A stretch of 64,000 bases of DNA from Bdellovibrionia bacterium (GCA_030427805.1 JAUICP010000002.1:124001-188000), one strand, 5' to 3'; numbered from the stretch's first letter, positions 9,276-18,659 are shown. Numbers and translations: made by a program. The notes: generated by a model from the sequence alone, not told the origin.

Positions 9276-10264
9276 TGTGCCTCCCTATAGGTAGCTGTTA
9301 AATTGACAATCATTTCTTGACCCGCATCGATAGTGACATACTCAGGCTCACGCGCCAGTCGGTCAGCCTGTCTTGCGGCTTCCATCTCCGAAACTCTTGA
9401 GAGCCCCTGATAGAGCGCGTTTTTGGCTGTGGCTTTAGGCGTTGCCTCTGCGACTGAGCCAATTCCACCTTGGCCGAGGGCCTCTCTTTCCGTGAGTGTA
9501 TCTGACATGGCAGAGACCATAGATAACCCAAGGGTCGCAGCCACTCTTTCCATTCCTTTGCCGTGGTATTCACCAATCAGGCCAGGTGAATAATCCTTTG
9601 AGCTGAGTGCTTGTGCTTTGATCTCAACCTCCTTTCCGTTTGGTAGTAATGCGTTCGAAAACTGGAAAAAGACTTTATTTCCATTTCCTGGATAGCGAAT
9701 TGTGCCAAAGAGCACCGAGTTTTTCGGTATCTCCCCACCATTTTTGTCTCTTCCACCATACGGCAGGAGAACTTTGTACATCTGCTTTGGTTCTCTAGTA
9801 TCTACCGAGGTCAACAGCTTGCCGATTAGATTAGTGCCGACGGGAAGTCCAGCTGTTGTCCCGTCCGAATCTTTTCTAGCTATGACCTGAGGAGCCTTGT
9901 ACTCAATGTTTCTTACAAGTCTTCCCCGAGGAGCCTGTCCTTGGGCTTTTTGCCTGCCTCGTTCTTTCCTCTCAGAATTTGAAATCATCTCGCCAACTTT
10001 TCCTGATGCTTCAGAATTGGGCACCGGCACATCTTGACCCTGAAACTTGATTGGCTCTGTTGAGTTGTGAACAACGCTAGAGTCCTTATCCATACTGATA
10101 TAGGGGGCCGCCATTCCAAAAAAGACCAGGCAAACTGCTGTCCAAGCGATTGTCTTCTTTCTCCAAACTGGTTTGCCTTGGCTATCGTCAACGTAAAACG
10201 CGCGGACGTTCTTCTTGAAGCTCTCCCACGATTGAGCGAGCTTCACTGGAGGTACTTTCTCCAT
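9272..10264 (-). CDS. VirB10/TrbI-like core-complex protein
   Basis: This 330-residue protein has one N-terminal membrane helix (about 35-55), a periplasmic charged linker (ERKERGRQKAQGQAPRG) and a C-terminal beta-barrel domain with family features LPVGTNLIGKLLT, PKNSVLFGTI and NALLPNGKEVEI, ending in EYVTIDAGQEMIVNLTA. VirB10 spans from inner to outer membrane and gates the channel. The N-terminal cytoplasmic piece is about 33 residues. It overlaps the VirB9-like gene by 22 bases and the coupling ATPase gene by 4, in an order typical of VirB8-9-10 modules. Confidence 0.82.
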   Translation of the reverse strand: MEKVPPVKLAQSWESFKKNVRAFYVDDSQGKPVWRKKTIAWTAVCLVFFGMAAPYISMDKDSSVVHNSTEPIKFQGQDVPVPNSEASGKVGEMISNSERKERGRQKAQGQAPRGRLVRNIEYKAPQVIARKDSDGTTAGLPVGTNLIGKLLTSVDTREPKQMYKVLLPYGGRDKNGGEIPKNSVLFGTIRYPGNGNKVFFQFSNALLPNGKEVEIKAQALSSKDYSPGLIGEYHGKGMERVAATLGLSMVSAMSDTLTEREALGQGGIGSVAEATPKATAKNALYQGLSRVSEMEAARQADRLAREPEYVTIDAGQEMIVNLTATYREAH

Positions 10265-10980
10265 ATAATGACTTTGCCCTTACTTTCCCCCATGACTCCA
10301 TTGAGAGTGAAGCCTCTTTGCTCCCTTGAGGGAAGAAATAGCCTGGCTTTGCCGATCTCTTCCTTATTTAGCTTATCCTTTTCTACGACAAAACCCTGAC
10401 CACCAAGAGGCTTGCTGGCTCTGGTTGCAAAAAACGACAGGCCAGAGGTGTTGACGGTGGATTCAGACGTATTCTTGATCGTCATATCAACAAAGCGAAT
10501 CCCTCTGGTTGAGTCATTCATCGTTTTAGAGACGAGTACCTCAATGTTCTTTCCAACTGAAAACCTTAAGCCGATGCTTTGAAAACCAACTGGAGCATGA
10601 ACAACCTTTTTTCGCGGGGCTCTTTTGCGTGGACTAAACTTTGATTTCCATTTCACATAAACCAGATCGTCATACGCACACGAGTGACAAACATTCAGTA
10701 GAAACCCATAAGTATGGTAGGGGGTGTATATAAACAAGTTTGTTGAAACATCCCCGAGAGGCTGAATCGTCACATCGTTGTCGATGAACTCCACACTGTG
10801 ATAGTTCTGGTTTCCGATTACGACTTTCTTTGGCTTCTCCGGAAACCTAAGAACCGTGGCTTTACCCATTCTAAGCGAGATTCTTTGCATTTTAGAATCA
10901 TTGACATAAACAGTCCTGATTCCAGAAGCAACAGAGCTCAGACTCCAAAGACAAACCAATCCAAAGATGAATATCTTCAT
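10243..10980 (-). CDS. VirB9/TraK-like outer-membrane core protein
   Basis: A Sec signal peptide (MKIFIFGLVCLWSLSSVASG) precedes a VirB9/TraK-type N-domain. VRFP-like (VLRFPEKPKKVVIG), VTIQPLGDVSTNLFIYT and YGFLLNV mark the strand repeats. A basic linker (SPRKRAPRKKVV) and a second beta-domain follow. It should form the outer-membrane ring with VirB10. Length (245 residues) fits. It overlaps the upstream VirB8-like gene by 4 bases. Confidence 0.7.
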   Translation of the reverse strand: MKIFIFGLVCLWSLSSVASGIRTVYVNDSKMQRISLRMGKATVLRFPEKPKKVVIGNQNYHSVEFIDNDVTIQPLGDVSTNLFIYTPYHTYGFLLNVCHSCAYDDLVYVKWKSKFSPRKRAPRKKVVHAPVGFQSIGLRFSVGKNIEVLVSKTMNDSTRGIRFVDMTIKNTSESTVNTSGLSFFATRASKPLGGQGFVVEKDKLNKEEIGKARLFLPSREQRGFTLNGVMGESKGKVIIWRKYLQ

Positions 10981-11558
10981 TTCACCTGATGCTCTTTAAT
11001 CCCGTTCACGTAGAGCCCGACAGGGTTCCAGCGGTTGCTCGCCCCTCGGATAATGTTGAGTGAGACTGTAGTCGGCACCGGGATTGGAATTCCTTCAATT
11101 TTCAAAAGCTTGTCAAACCTCGCTGCGACCTGCTCTTTAGTAACTTCAATTTTGACGTTGACGATACTTTGAGAAACTTGCTTTCCTTCAAACTCCTTGT
11201 CTTTCAAATGAGTAAAGAGTCCATAAAGCTTCTTTGAAAGGCCATCGGTCACAACGGGCTGAAGGCTTTTTGCCATGGAGCCTGGCTCGAGTTCTTGCCA
11301 CTCATACCTGACTTTTAAAAACTTATAAACGAAGTCCTCAACAACTTGCTCATTGATCGGGACAGGAGCTTTGCTCCCAATCATGTATGAGAGCTCTCCA
11401 TCACCTTCTTTGACCACAATTGGGTCACTAAAGATTAATGACAGTATAACCACCGTTTGGGTCAGGCAAACCAATAGCGCTCCTGCATTGATCAGCTTAT
11501 GAAACCTCAACACCGAGTTTAAATCCATCCAGGCTCTATAAGCCGTGGAGGATTTCAT
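10977..11558 (-). CDS. VirB8/TraE-like inner-membrane protein
   Basis: This is a 193-residue protein with one helix near the N-terminus (about 22-44, LINAGALLVCLTQTVVILSL) and a periplasmic NTF2-like domain. It includes EQVVEDFVYKFLKVRYEW and a terminal beta-hairpin SLNIIRGASNRWNPVGLYVNG. This size and topology match TraE/VirB8 scaffold proteins. Its position between VirB6 and VirB9 supports the call. It overlaps the VirB9 start by 4 bases. Confidence 0.72.
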   Translation of the reverse strand: MKSSTAYRAWMDLNSVLRFHKLINAGALLVCLTQTVVILSLIFSDPIVVKEGDGELSYMIGSKAPVPINEQVVEDFVYKFLKVRYEWQELEPGSMAKSLQPVVTDGLSKKLYGLFTHLKDKEFEGKQVSQSIVNVKIEVTKEQVAARFDKLLKIEGIPIPVPTTVSLNIIRGASNRWNPVGLYVNGIKEHQVK

Positions 11559-11584
11559 TCTTTATATCTCATCCTATAATTCAC

Positions 11585-12583
11585 TCATGCTTCTCCTTTG
11601 TTTTTAGGGCTTATTCCGTAAGCTCTTTGAGCTTTTTCCATTTTCTTTCTGTAGGTCCTGCCTGGGGTATTAATTCCGGCATAATCCTCTTTAAAATGCC
11701 TGATTCTGGGCTCGACCTGATCTCTAACTTTTGAAATCCTAGCGCTTACCGGGTTTGTTATGGGCTTTGCCATGAACTTGCCGGACTCCCAGGTTTTTGC
11801 AGCTCCTGACTTCACCATTTTGCTGGCATAGAGCTTAGCCGTGGTCGCAGCGGCCATAGCCGGTGCTGATGCCAGAGCAGAGGCAGCGCTTTCCATCCCA
11901 TCATTGATTAGAGATCTTGCGGCAATTGGAATGAATAGCATGCTGAGACCAATACAAAGATTCAGGACGATGGAGAGCAGATAATCCTCCATATTCCCAA
12001 ACGTGGGGTTCATCGCCATCTTCAGCAACAAAACGCCGAGGACAGTCCACAACGACTTCCAGACCACTACTTTCACTAGACCTTTGTAGAGGTTGGCCGT
12101 CACGTTGGCGGTTGATCTCGGCACATAGGCCAAAATCATCAGTGGTGAGATAGTAAACAGCACGACCCAAACAAAATGAGTCAGTGCTTCGGCAACAAAA
12201 AAGCCAAGATAGGCAATGATGTATGAAATTAAAGCAAACACATATAAGATGTGTCCTCTCAGATCAAACATACTGTTTGATGAGTCTTGGTAGTTGGGGC
12301 CAAGGTTTTTTAGCACTTCCCAGATATCTGTGAGCTTGTCGATCTTTTTAATGATCCCATCACCGATCATCCCAATCGCATTGATTGTATAGTCAAAGGT
12401 GAAGAGAAGAATCATCGAGATGACAACCCTTCTCAAAATATCAAAGACGTCAATGGTATCTTTCTTACCCTTAAAGAACTCCATGATAATGAGAAGTGCA
12501 ACGAGAGGCACCAACAGTATCCAGTACAATTCCAAGATTTCTAATCTTATTTCCTTTGCAACATTTGCGAGACTTTCAAACAA
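11585..12583 (-). CDS. VirB6/TrbL-like polytopic membrane protein
   Basis: This 332-residue protein has about six membrane segments (first near 18-38, LYWILLVPLVALLII; a long double hydrophobic block about 108-155; a further block about 190-225) and an Ala/Gly-rich region (ASALASAPAMAAATTAKLY). A basic cytoplasmic C-terminus follows. This fits the inner-membrane channel component VirB6/TrbL. It lies 3 bases from the VirB5-like gene. Sequence conservation in this family is low, so the call depends on topology and operon order. Confidence 0.7.
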   Translation of the reverse strand: MFESLANVAKEIRLEILELYWILLVPLVALLIIMEFFKGKKDTIDVFDILRRVVISMILLFTFDYTINAIGMIGDGIIKKIDKLTDIWEVLKNLGPNYQDSSNSMFDLRGHILYVFALISYIIAYLGFFVAEALTHFVWVVLFTISPLMILAYVPRSTANVTANLYKGLVKVVVWKSLWTVLGVLLLKMAMNPTFGNMEDYLLSIVLNLCIGLSMLFIPIAARSLINDGMESAASALASAPAMAAATTAKLYASKMVKSGAAKTWESGKFMAKPITNPVSARISKVRDQVEPRIRHFKEDYAGINTPGRTYRKKMEKAQRAYGISPKNKGEA

Positions 12584-12586
12584 GCT

Positions 12587-13279
12587 TTAAAACCTTATGA
12601 AGCCTTGCTCTCGCTTGAAATTCTTGAATGCTTTCCCAAGTCCCTGATCCACTCGGTTGTAGGCTGCCACCGTCGATTTATCGTGACGGTTTCTCATGGC
12701 GAGTTGCTCACTTTGCAGCTTTAGACTTTGACTTTGAAGGCGAATCAATTGATTCACGCTTTTCAAAATCAAAGCATTTGATACCGCCGTCGATCTAGCG
12801 GCTCCTTTTGGTGAAGCGGACTGACTCTGAATCCTCAATGAGGTCGAGTTTGATTCCTGAGCCTCGGAGAAGTCTTTGAATGCATTGACCATCTTTAAAG
12901 ACTCAGCAACCGTTTGATCATGCAGTCGGTGCAAAGCCTCTTCTGGTGATTTTGGAATCTGTCCGTAGAGGTCAGAGACCCTCTTTAAGGATCTATTGAA
13001 ATCTCGAAGATCTTTCAACACTCCCTGATCTTCAATCGGGAGACCTTCAAGTAATCCTGAGATGTTTTCGAGGCCACCATGAACTGTCCGTAAAAAGTTG
13101 TCTGAATTTCTTGCTTGCTCTATCATAGATTTGAGTTGAATGTATCGTTTTAAGTTCTCTGCCAGTATCTTTGCCAAATAAGCCGCATTGGCCCAACCGG
13201 CTCCCCCGTCGAAGAGTGCATGTGACGAGGGAGAGATGAGCAACAGCGGAAAAATCATTGCGATGATTGTTTTTCGCAA
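12587..13279 (-). CDS. VirB5/TrbJ-like periplasmic pilus protein
   Basis: A signal peptide (MRKTIIAMIFPLLLISPSSHA) is followed by a largely helical 210-residue mature protein. The first part, GAGWANAAYLAKILAENLKR, matches the usual start of TrbJ/VirB5 proteins. Long helices with Gln/Leu heptads follow (LIRLQSQSLKLQSEQLAMR). Such proteins cap or assist the pilus and help target-cell contact. It is separated from the VirB4 gene by two non-transfer genes. Confidence 0.7.
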   Translation of the reverse strand: MRKTIIAMIFPLLLISPSSHALFDGGAGWANAAYLAKILAENLKRYIQLKSMIEQARNSDNFLRTVHGGLENISGLLEGLPIEDQGVLKDLRDFNRSLKRVSDLYGQIPKSPEEALHRLHDQTVAESLKMVNAFKDFSEAQESNSTSLRIQSQSASPKGAARSTAVSNALILKSVNQLIRLQSQSLKLQSEQLAMRNRHDKSTVAAYNRVDQGLGKAFKNFKREQGFIRF

Positions 13280-13316
13280 TCGACCTCCTTAAAAATTTGA
13301 AATTTTGAGTGATCTT

Positions 13317-14084
13317 CTATATGTACCCAAGAATATCTTCAGATACTATTGTCGGATCGTTGTACAAAAAGTCTCTCATCACGGCAGTGTGCCCCTGGCC
13401 AGCGATTGCAAGAATTCGGGCACCTTTTTGAGCAAACTTTTGAAGTTTTGCATACATCCGAAAATTTCGGTGCCACCAGCTTGCAGAAGCCTCTGCTCCT
13501 GCAAAGTTATCGTTAGCCCCGGCCATGTTCGATATGAAATACATACCTTTGTTGAGTCTATCAAACTCAGGACTGTTGTATCTGATTATTAGTTCTCTCA
13601 TACTATAATTCATATGGGAGCTTTGCTCAGACTCTACCATTGATTTCAGTTTCCGTTGAAACCTATCATTTAGTTTTTGTTCCTGCTTGAGCTGTTCAAA
13701 GAGAACTTCAGAATTCCAGTCAACCCCTCGGTCGTCAAAACTGTGAAGTCTGTCAATTGCTGAGAGCTTCGCTACCCGAAAACCAATCTGCTCAATCTCG
13801 CTTGACTGCAACTCATGCTTCTCCTGGCGATATAGCTCATACCTCTTATTGATCTCATCGTCTTTCTTTTGGTCGTACTCCAAAAGAACTACAGTTGGTT
13901 TGAACTTGGAAAGGCTGTAAGAGACTTCCTTTAAATATGTTTGAGCTTCTTCGGCCATGACATCTTTTACTTTATGTTTAACCGCATCTAGTCCAGGGTT
14001 TGAAAAATGAAAAGTTCCTAGAAGCATCGCCAACGGAGGATCATTCGGATCTATAGGTCTCAAAGGTGAGTTATCCATTTGCAT
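13317..14084 (-). CDS. DUF5694-like protein (TraB/Tiki-like superfamily candidate)
   Basis: This 255-residue protein begins with LLGTFHFSNPGLD and ends with RILAIAGQGHTAVMRDFL, the first and last signatures of DUF5694-type proteins. Members are related in pattern to the ChaN/TraB/Tiki/erythromycin-esterase group, which share GxxH elements and possible hydrolase activity (family recollection, not tested). There is no signal peptide. It overlaps the S66 peptidase gene by 14 bases and the two interrupt the order of the secretion genes. It may be a cytoplasmic detoxifying or peptide-degrading enzyme; substrate unknown. Confidence 0.6.
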   Translation of the reverse strand: MQMDNSPLRPIDPNDPPLAMLLGTFHFSNPGLDAVKHKVKDVMAEEAQTYLKEVSYSLSKFKPTVVLLEYDQKKDDEINKRYELYRQEKHELQSSEIEQIGFRVAKLSAIDRLHSFDDRGVDWNSEVLFEQLKQEQKLNDRFQRKLKSMVESEQSSHMNYSMRELIIRYNSPEFDRLNKGMYFISNMAGANDNFAGAEASASWWHRNFRMYAKLQKFAQKGARILAIAGQGHTAVMRDFLYNDPTIVSEDILGYI

Positions 14085-15117
14085 CAGACACCATGGGTTT
14101 CAAAAGTTCGATGTGGGTTTCGAAGCCAGATTTCGCTTCAATACTTACTTCGGACATTTCTGCGAGAGTCATCATCGGGTTGGCATGACCACAGTCAAAC
14201 TGTGTAACGATAGGATATTTTCGACCACCACCAACTAATTCAAGCACCAAATCATCGTAGTCAAAGGGCGCGCCTTGCTGATCATAGCGCTCTGGCTTAC
14301 TAACAATGAGACCTGATATAACATCAAATACACCAAGACGCTCTAAGTGACGTAAATTTCTTTCCTCCTCGGAAAGAGGCGCATCCATTTCCTCAATTAA
14401 CAGAATTTTTCCTTCTAGACTGGGAAAGTAATCCGTTCCAGCTGCAGTCAGCAAAGTATTAAGGTTAGCAACTATTAAATGCCCTTGAGCCGAACCCGGA
14501 TTTAGTGCTCGCCAGCCTTTGTTTTCCAAAAACTCTCTTGGTACTGTCTTCCATTCTCCGGGTCCAAACCGGCAGTGGTTACTCCATAGTTTTGGTGGGT
14601 TGAATGTTCGCTTTCCAGTCCTATGATGACAAGTCGCTGCTAAAAAATATTCCTTGGTGTAAGGGAGTATATCAGGGAGCTCCCCGAACGATGGTACAAC
14701 TGCTGGACCATAAAAAGTGCTTAATCCCGAATATGCGAGAATAGCCATATGAAGAGAAGTTACATCACTATAACCACAAATTATCTTAGGATTCGCTCGG
14801 ATTTCATCAAAATCTAGGTAGGGAATCATACTCGAGGAGTTGGCTCCTCCAATTGTAGAAATCAGGGCCGAGATACTGTCATCTCTGATTAAACTCATGA
14901 ACTCTTCAGCACGCTCTTTTGGAGTGCCTGCGCGGTAGCCCTCAGTTTTTTGAGATCGAGTAAGCTCCCCCTCGATGACTTCAAATTCCATTCTTTTTAG
15001 CACTTCAATACCGCAGAGATATTTATCTCTAAGTTTCACATGTGCAGGTGAAGAGGGAGTAAAAATCCCTATTTTGGACTTGGGTATCAGTGACTTCGGC
15101 TTGACTAAAGATTTCAT
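14071..15117 (-). CDS. S66-family serine peptidase (LD-carboxypeptidase/MccF-like)
   Basis: This is a 348-residue cytoplasmic S66 peptidase. Family motifs in order are IGIFTPSSPA at the start, LISTIGGANSSSMIPYLDF, the nucleophile elbow IICGYSDVTSLHMAI, LLIEEMDAP with the catalytic Glu, and FDCGHANPMMTL with the catalytic His. The long GGANSSS segment and the insertion before LENKGW are closer to MccF-type enzymes, which cleave microcin C-like peptidyl-nucleotides and give immunity, than to cell-wall LdcA. No signal peptide is present, as in both. It sits with the DUF5694 gene between VirB4 and VirB5, apparently as cargo. Confidence 0.82.
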   Translation of the reverse strand: MKSLVKPKSLIPKSKIGIFTPSSPAHVKLRDKYLCGIEVLKRMEFEVIEGELTRSQKTEGYRAGTPKERAEEFMSLIRDDSISALISTIGGANSSSMIPYLDFDEIRANPKIICGYSDVTSLHMAILAYSGLSTFYGPAVVPSFGELPDILPYTKEYFLAATCHHRTGKRTFNPPKLWSNHCRFGPGEWKTVPREFLENKGWRALNPGSAQGHLIVANLNTLLTAAGTDYFPSLEGKILLIEEMDAPLSEEERNLRHLERLGVFDVISGLIVSKPERYDQQGAPFDYDDLVLELVGGGRKYPIVTQFDCGHANPMMTLAEMSEVSIEAKSGFETHIELLKPMVSDANG

Positions 15118-15161
15118 GTCTCTAGATCATCACAAATGGTATGCATGGTCACGATTTTTCG

Positions 15162-17591
15162 TTAACAGTGGCTAAAAGCAAGCTTCTCGAGGATCTTTAG
15201 TTTATCGAGTTCTGGGTTTTCCGTCTCTAACTGTGAAATCAGAGTCTTATCATTGGCATCTGAAGTTGAAATCCAATGACTCAGCGGCTCTGGAATCAGC
15301 CTCAAAATGGTCTCGTTCTCATCTTGGAGGTAGTAGAACTCACTGTATTCGCCTTTTCTGATCTGAAGACTCTTGATCCGCTCGACCTGGGTGTCATTGA
15401 AATCAAACGTCTTCTTGAAATCGTCCCAATCGATTTTTCTCTGCCTGAGGATAATCACACTCGTGGTGTTGGTCATCAGGGCATCTTTGAGTGCCTTGTC
15501 GGCCATAAAATCGTTGTAGTTTTGGCTTAGGCACCAAATGCCGCTTTTAAACTTCCTCCAAGTGCGGTAGCAGGTGATCACAACTTGCCGGGCAAGCTCT
15601 GATTGAAAAAGTCTTTCGGCCTCATCAATTATCAGGAGGTATTCTCGCTCGATATCTGATGAAGCAACATCCTGAATATATGAGGTCAGTAATAGGAGCA
15701 AAACATCTTTGAGATCCGAGTAATTGCTCAAATGTTGAACCTCAATGGAGACAAGATCTTTCGATAGTTTCACATTGGTTTGTCCATCCAGCATTTGCCC
15801 ATAGGCAGATGAACCTGTCCAACTGTAAAGGATCTCTCCGAACTTTCTCATCTGCTCATCTTTATGGGTGTCGAGAAGAGTTTTCAGGTCTGAAAGAGTA
15901 GGCATTCGTTCACTGACACCCTCATAGACCTTGTGGACCTGTTCCTCAAGCAAGGCCTTCTCTCGCTTGCCTAAGGCCTTTTTGTCCTCATCTTTTAGAA
16001 TCATCTCAAGGACCGCCAAAACAGTTCTGATTCTGTCTGGGCTTGGTGCGAGCTCTCCCTCTTTCAAGTCAAACATGTTCAGGCAAAGATTAGAGTTGAG
16101 GCTTAAATCCAAAAACTCTCCGTCAAGCACTTCAATGAGGCGTTTTGATGAAGCGCCGTTGTCGATCCATACGACTCTGGGGGTAAGTATCTCTCCGTCT
16201 TTTCCAATTTTTGCTTTACCGTAGAACATCGTCATCAGTTGAACCACAGTATAGGACTTTCCGCTACCAGATCCACCAAACACAATTCCATTCCAAGCAG
16301 GCAAGTGATCAGCGTAAGGGTCCAAAGAAAACAAAGTTCCGTCTCTTGTAGGCAGCAAGCACACGGGCCTTGGGTTTCCCCTCCACGGAGCAAACACCGG
16401 CATCAAGTGAGCTGCATTACTAGATTTCATTTTCTTTTGCCTGATGCCTTCGCACATACCGGGTAGAGACTTCATAAACACCTCTTTAGAGGCAAGGGTC
16501 TCTTGAAGTCCCTCGGCTTGGTTCATAGAGCGAAATGTCTTCAAAATCTCATCAGTTTTGTCATTGAGCTCTGTCTTGGTGTGGCCCCAAATGATGATCG
16601 TAAAGTCTGATGAAACTAATTTCTCAGATCCTTCGAGCAAGTTCGCAAGCAATCCTTCAATTTGTCCAAGCTTGTTTTCAGACTCGAGATCACTGACATT
16701 TCCGCTTCCAGCGGCCATAGAGTGAGCAATTCTTCTTTTGAGCTCTAGGCCTGACTTTTCTTTGGTCTGGTCCAATAGGTGAACTGATTGGCTCATCCAA
16801 AAATGGAAAGGCACTTGTGAGAAAGCATTCACCATCGAGGAGTACGTCTGTCCCTCCGGAAGAAGGGAAAGGGTCAGCGTTCTAAAGTAAAGATCTCCGA
16901 GATTAATGCTTTCTTTGTTCCAAGTCAGGTCAGTTTGACAGAGCTGCTCTGAAACTGCAGGGTCAAGAATCGTTTCAGGCTCTCTGTAGTCTATCTTGCC
17001 GATCTTTTGAACTCTTGAGAAATTGAGATACTCAAAACACAGATCAAACCAGTCATCTGCGCCGAGTCTCGCTGGCCCAAGCCTGCAAGATTCGAGTGAG
17101 CTCTCGATCTGTCTAACGACCCTCTCAAACTTCTCTTTGCCCTCAACGAACTCTTTCTCGGCAAGAACCTTAAAACTCTCATCTGATGAGAATAGACCTT
17201 GTTTTTTCGGCTTCTGCGACTTTGACCTTACGAAAATGTAAACATTTGGGACAAAATAGTGACCGTTTGCCTGGTTGTTTCTAAAAAAATTAGCTCTAGC
17301 ATCTACGATCCGTTTGTAGTTTCCTCCCAGAGGACTTGAGAGCTCTTCGTGGCCGGCAACCAAGTCTTCAACCAGTGGCGAGAGCTTATAAAAAACTTGA
17401 ATCTTTACTCCCTCTTCACAAGAAGTCAGAAGACTTTCAAGGCCCTCAGTCAAGTTGTTGATCGCTGGCTCATGGGCACAGGTCAAATCAAAACCCGAAA
17501 GCTTAAACCCAGCACCCATTGATCCATCTTTATAAACCATAAAGTCTTGATCAAAGTGCCAAAAATCAATCTGCTCAGAGAGGCTACTCAT
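15162..17591 (-). CDS. VirB4/TraC-like secretion ATPase
   Basis: This 809-residue protein has the VirB4 N-domain (MVYKDGSMGAGFKLSGFDL) and a C-terminal RecA-like motor: Walker A GGSGSGKS about 438-446, Walker B YLLIIDEAERLFQ about 640, and a Q-loop-like WCLSQNYNDF. It powers assembly of the conjugation channel and pilus. Length and the wide N-domain match TraC-type VirB4. The stop codon is 45 bases before the S66 gene, and its start overlaps the VirB3 gene by 8 bases. No VirB11 ATPase is visible in the cluster. Confidence 0.88.
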   Translation of the reverse strand: MSSLSEQIDFWHFDQDFMVYKDGSMGAGFKLSGFDLTCAHEPAINNLTEGLESLLTSCEEGVKIQVFYKLSPLVEDLVAGHEELSSPLGGNYKRIVDARANFFRNNQANGHYFVPNVYIFVRSKSQKPKKQGLFSSDESFKVLAEKEFVEGKEKFERVVRQIESSLESCRLGPARLGADDWFDLCFEYLNFSRVQKIGKIDYREPETILDPAVSEQLCQTDLTWNKESINLGDLYFRTLTLSLLPEGQTYSSMVNAFSQVPFHFWMSQSVHLLDQTKEKSGLELKRRIAHSMAAGSGNVSDLESENKLGQIEGLLANLLEGSEKLVSSDFTIIIWGHTKTELNDKTDEILKTFRSMNQAEGLQETLASKEVFMKSLPGMCEGIRQKKMKSSNAAHLMPVFAPWRGNPRPVCLLPTRDGTLFSLDPYADHLPAWNGIVFGGSGSGKSYTVVQLMTMFYGKAKIGKDGEILTPRVVWIDNGASSKRLIEVLDGEFLDLSLNSNLCLNMFDLKEGELAPSPDRIRTVLAVLEMILKDEDKKALGKREKALLEEQVHKVYEGVSERMPTLSDLKTLLDTHKDEQMRKFGEILYSWTGSSAYGQMLDGQTNVKLSKDLVSIEVQHLSNYSDLKDVLLLLLTSYIQDVASSDIEREYLLIIDEAERLFQSELARQVVITCYRTWRKFKSGIWCLSQNYNDFMADKALKDALMTNTTSVIILRQRKIDWDDFKKTFDFNDTQVERIKSLQIRKGEYSEFYYLQDENETILRLIPEPLSHWISTSDANDKTLISQLETENPELDKLKILEKLAFSHC

Positions 17592-17898
17592 AAGGAGCGC
17601 TCCTGATCTTTCCTTGCTGCCTATGCTCTTTTCCTGCTGAGAAAAACCCAGGTTCCATATAAAACTTCAGCAGATGAGCCATGTAATTTTCGGGCTTTCC
17701 CTTTTTTCCGAGATACATGACTAAAATAATGGCAATCGGGCCACCAATAGCTAGTGGCACTTCGAGCGCAGTGCCTCCGAAAAACAAGTTCATAACTGCA
17801 CCAAAGATTAAGGCCATAAGAAGATCGAAGGCCTCGAGGCCTCCGATCTTAAATTTGGCATCAAGATCTCGGTGAACCGGAGAGGTGTCGAGATCCAT
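17584..17898 (-). CDS. VirB3/TraL-like inner-membrane protein
   Basis: This is a 104-residue protein with two closely spaced membrane helices (about 24-42, LLMALIFGAVMNLFFGG, and 46-64, PLAIGGPIAIILVMYLG) and a charged C-terminal tail. Size, two-helix hairpin and position between pilin and VirB4 are characteristic. Its 3' end overlaps VirB4 by 8 bases, which suggests coupled translation of the interacting pair. Confidence 0.7.
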   Translation of the reverse strand: MDLDTSPVHRDLDAKFKIGGLEAFDLLMALIFGAVMNLFFGGTALEVPLAIGGPIAIILVMYLGKKGKPENYMAHLLKFYMEPGFFSAGKEHRQQGKIRSAPYE

Positions 17899-17903
17899 AA
17901 GCC

Positions 17904-18215
17904 TTAACCGCCTGCCGCTGATTGAAACCAGCGAATAATCATGGGGGCCATAAAGCCGATAACACTTGCGATAATGACAAGGAGCATCCGTTTTCTCGCT
18001 CCCTCGTCACCACTGGCTGCAAGCATTGCGGCGTAGAGGAGGCCAAGAATAGACACTGCCGGTAGAATCACAGAGATCAAATTATTAGTGAACCCTTGGA
18101 TTCTGCTCTCGAAGCCACTGCCGCCAAACCCTTGAGCAAATGCTGGGTCAATCAGTACAAGTGAGCCCATAAGCACAAACCCCAAAATCATCGAATAAGT
18201 ATTGCTACACTTCAT
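17904..18215 (-). CDS. VirB2/TrbC-like pilin
   Basis: This 103-residue protein has a long signal peptide ending at about AFAQG, then a short Gly-rich segment and two hydrophobic helices (ISVILPAVSILGLLYAAMLAA and LLVIIASVIGFMAPMII) separated by a small charged loop GDEGARKR. This is the standard pilin architecture of conjugative systems. It is immediately downstream of a small unknown gene (the two are contiguous) and 5 bases upstream of VirB3. Confidence 0.82.
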   Translation of the reverse strand: MKCSNTYSMILGFVLMGSLVLIDPAFAQGFGGSGFESRIQGFTNNLISVILPAVSILGLLYAAMLAASGDEGARKRMLLVIIASVIGFMAPMIIRWFQSAAGG

Positions 18216-18572
18216 TTAGTTCTCCAAATGCAAGACTAAAGTTTTAAACTTCGATCCATAATTGATGTACACATTCCCATTGGTTTCCTCAGAGCTGACG
18301 CCAATGCCTACCAGTTGCCGTTTCAGAAACTTTCCGTCTTTTCTTTTTATGACAAGCTCCATACGGTACTTGGTGTTTTGTCCGTCACTTGCGTAGGGCT
18401 TGAGGTAGTATTGCTTTTCGCTGGGCTCTTCGTCGATCTTGAGCAGGTACTCGCCGAACTCTGGCAAATAGAAGCTCACCCCAGCGTGATTCACACTCTC
18501 ATCTCTTGGGTCAAGCCACCCCAGGATAAGTGTCTCGTATTTGATTTGTTGATTTTTTGCAGTCAAACTCAT
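18216..18572 (-). CDS. small cytoplasmic protein of the transfer operon, unknown
   Basis: This 118-residue protein has no membrane helix or signal peptide and is beta-rich. The C-terminal half has alternating strands (YRMELVIKRKDG, VGIGVSSEETNGNVYINYG). It shares a vague pattern with its neighbour at 18660-19013 (VGxG followed about a dozen residues on by YIN), so the two may be distant relatives. It abuts the pilin gene. I do not recognise the family; a single-strand binding or regulatory role would be a guess. Confidence 0.5.
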   Translation of the reverse strand: MSLTAKNQQIKYETLILGWLDPRDESVNHAGVSFYLPEFGEYLLKIDEEPSEKQYYLKPYASDGQNTKYRMELVIKRKDGKFLKRQLVGIGVSSEETNGNVYINYGSKFKTLVLHLEN

Positions 18573-18659
18573 CTCCTTCGTTGACCTAAATATTTAAAAT
18601 TTACCATCGCCTAAAATCTCGCCAGACCTTCTCAAATTATTTCTGATCACTCCTTTGCA

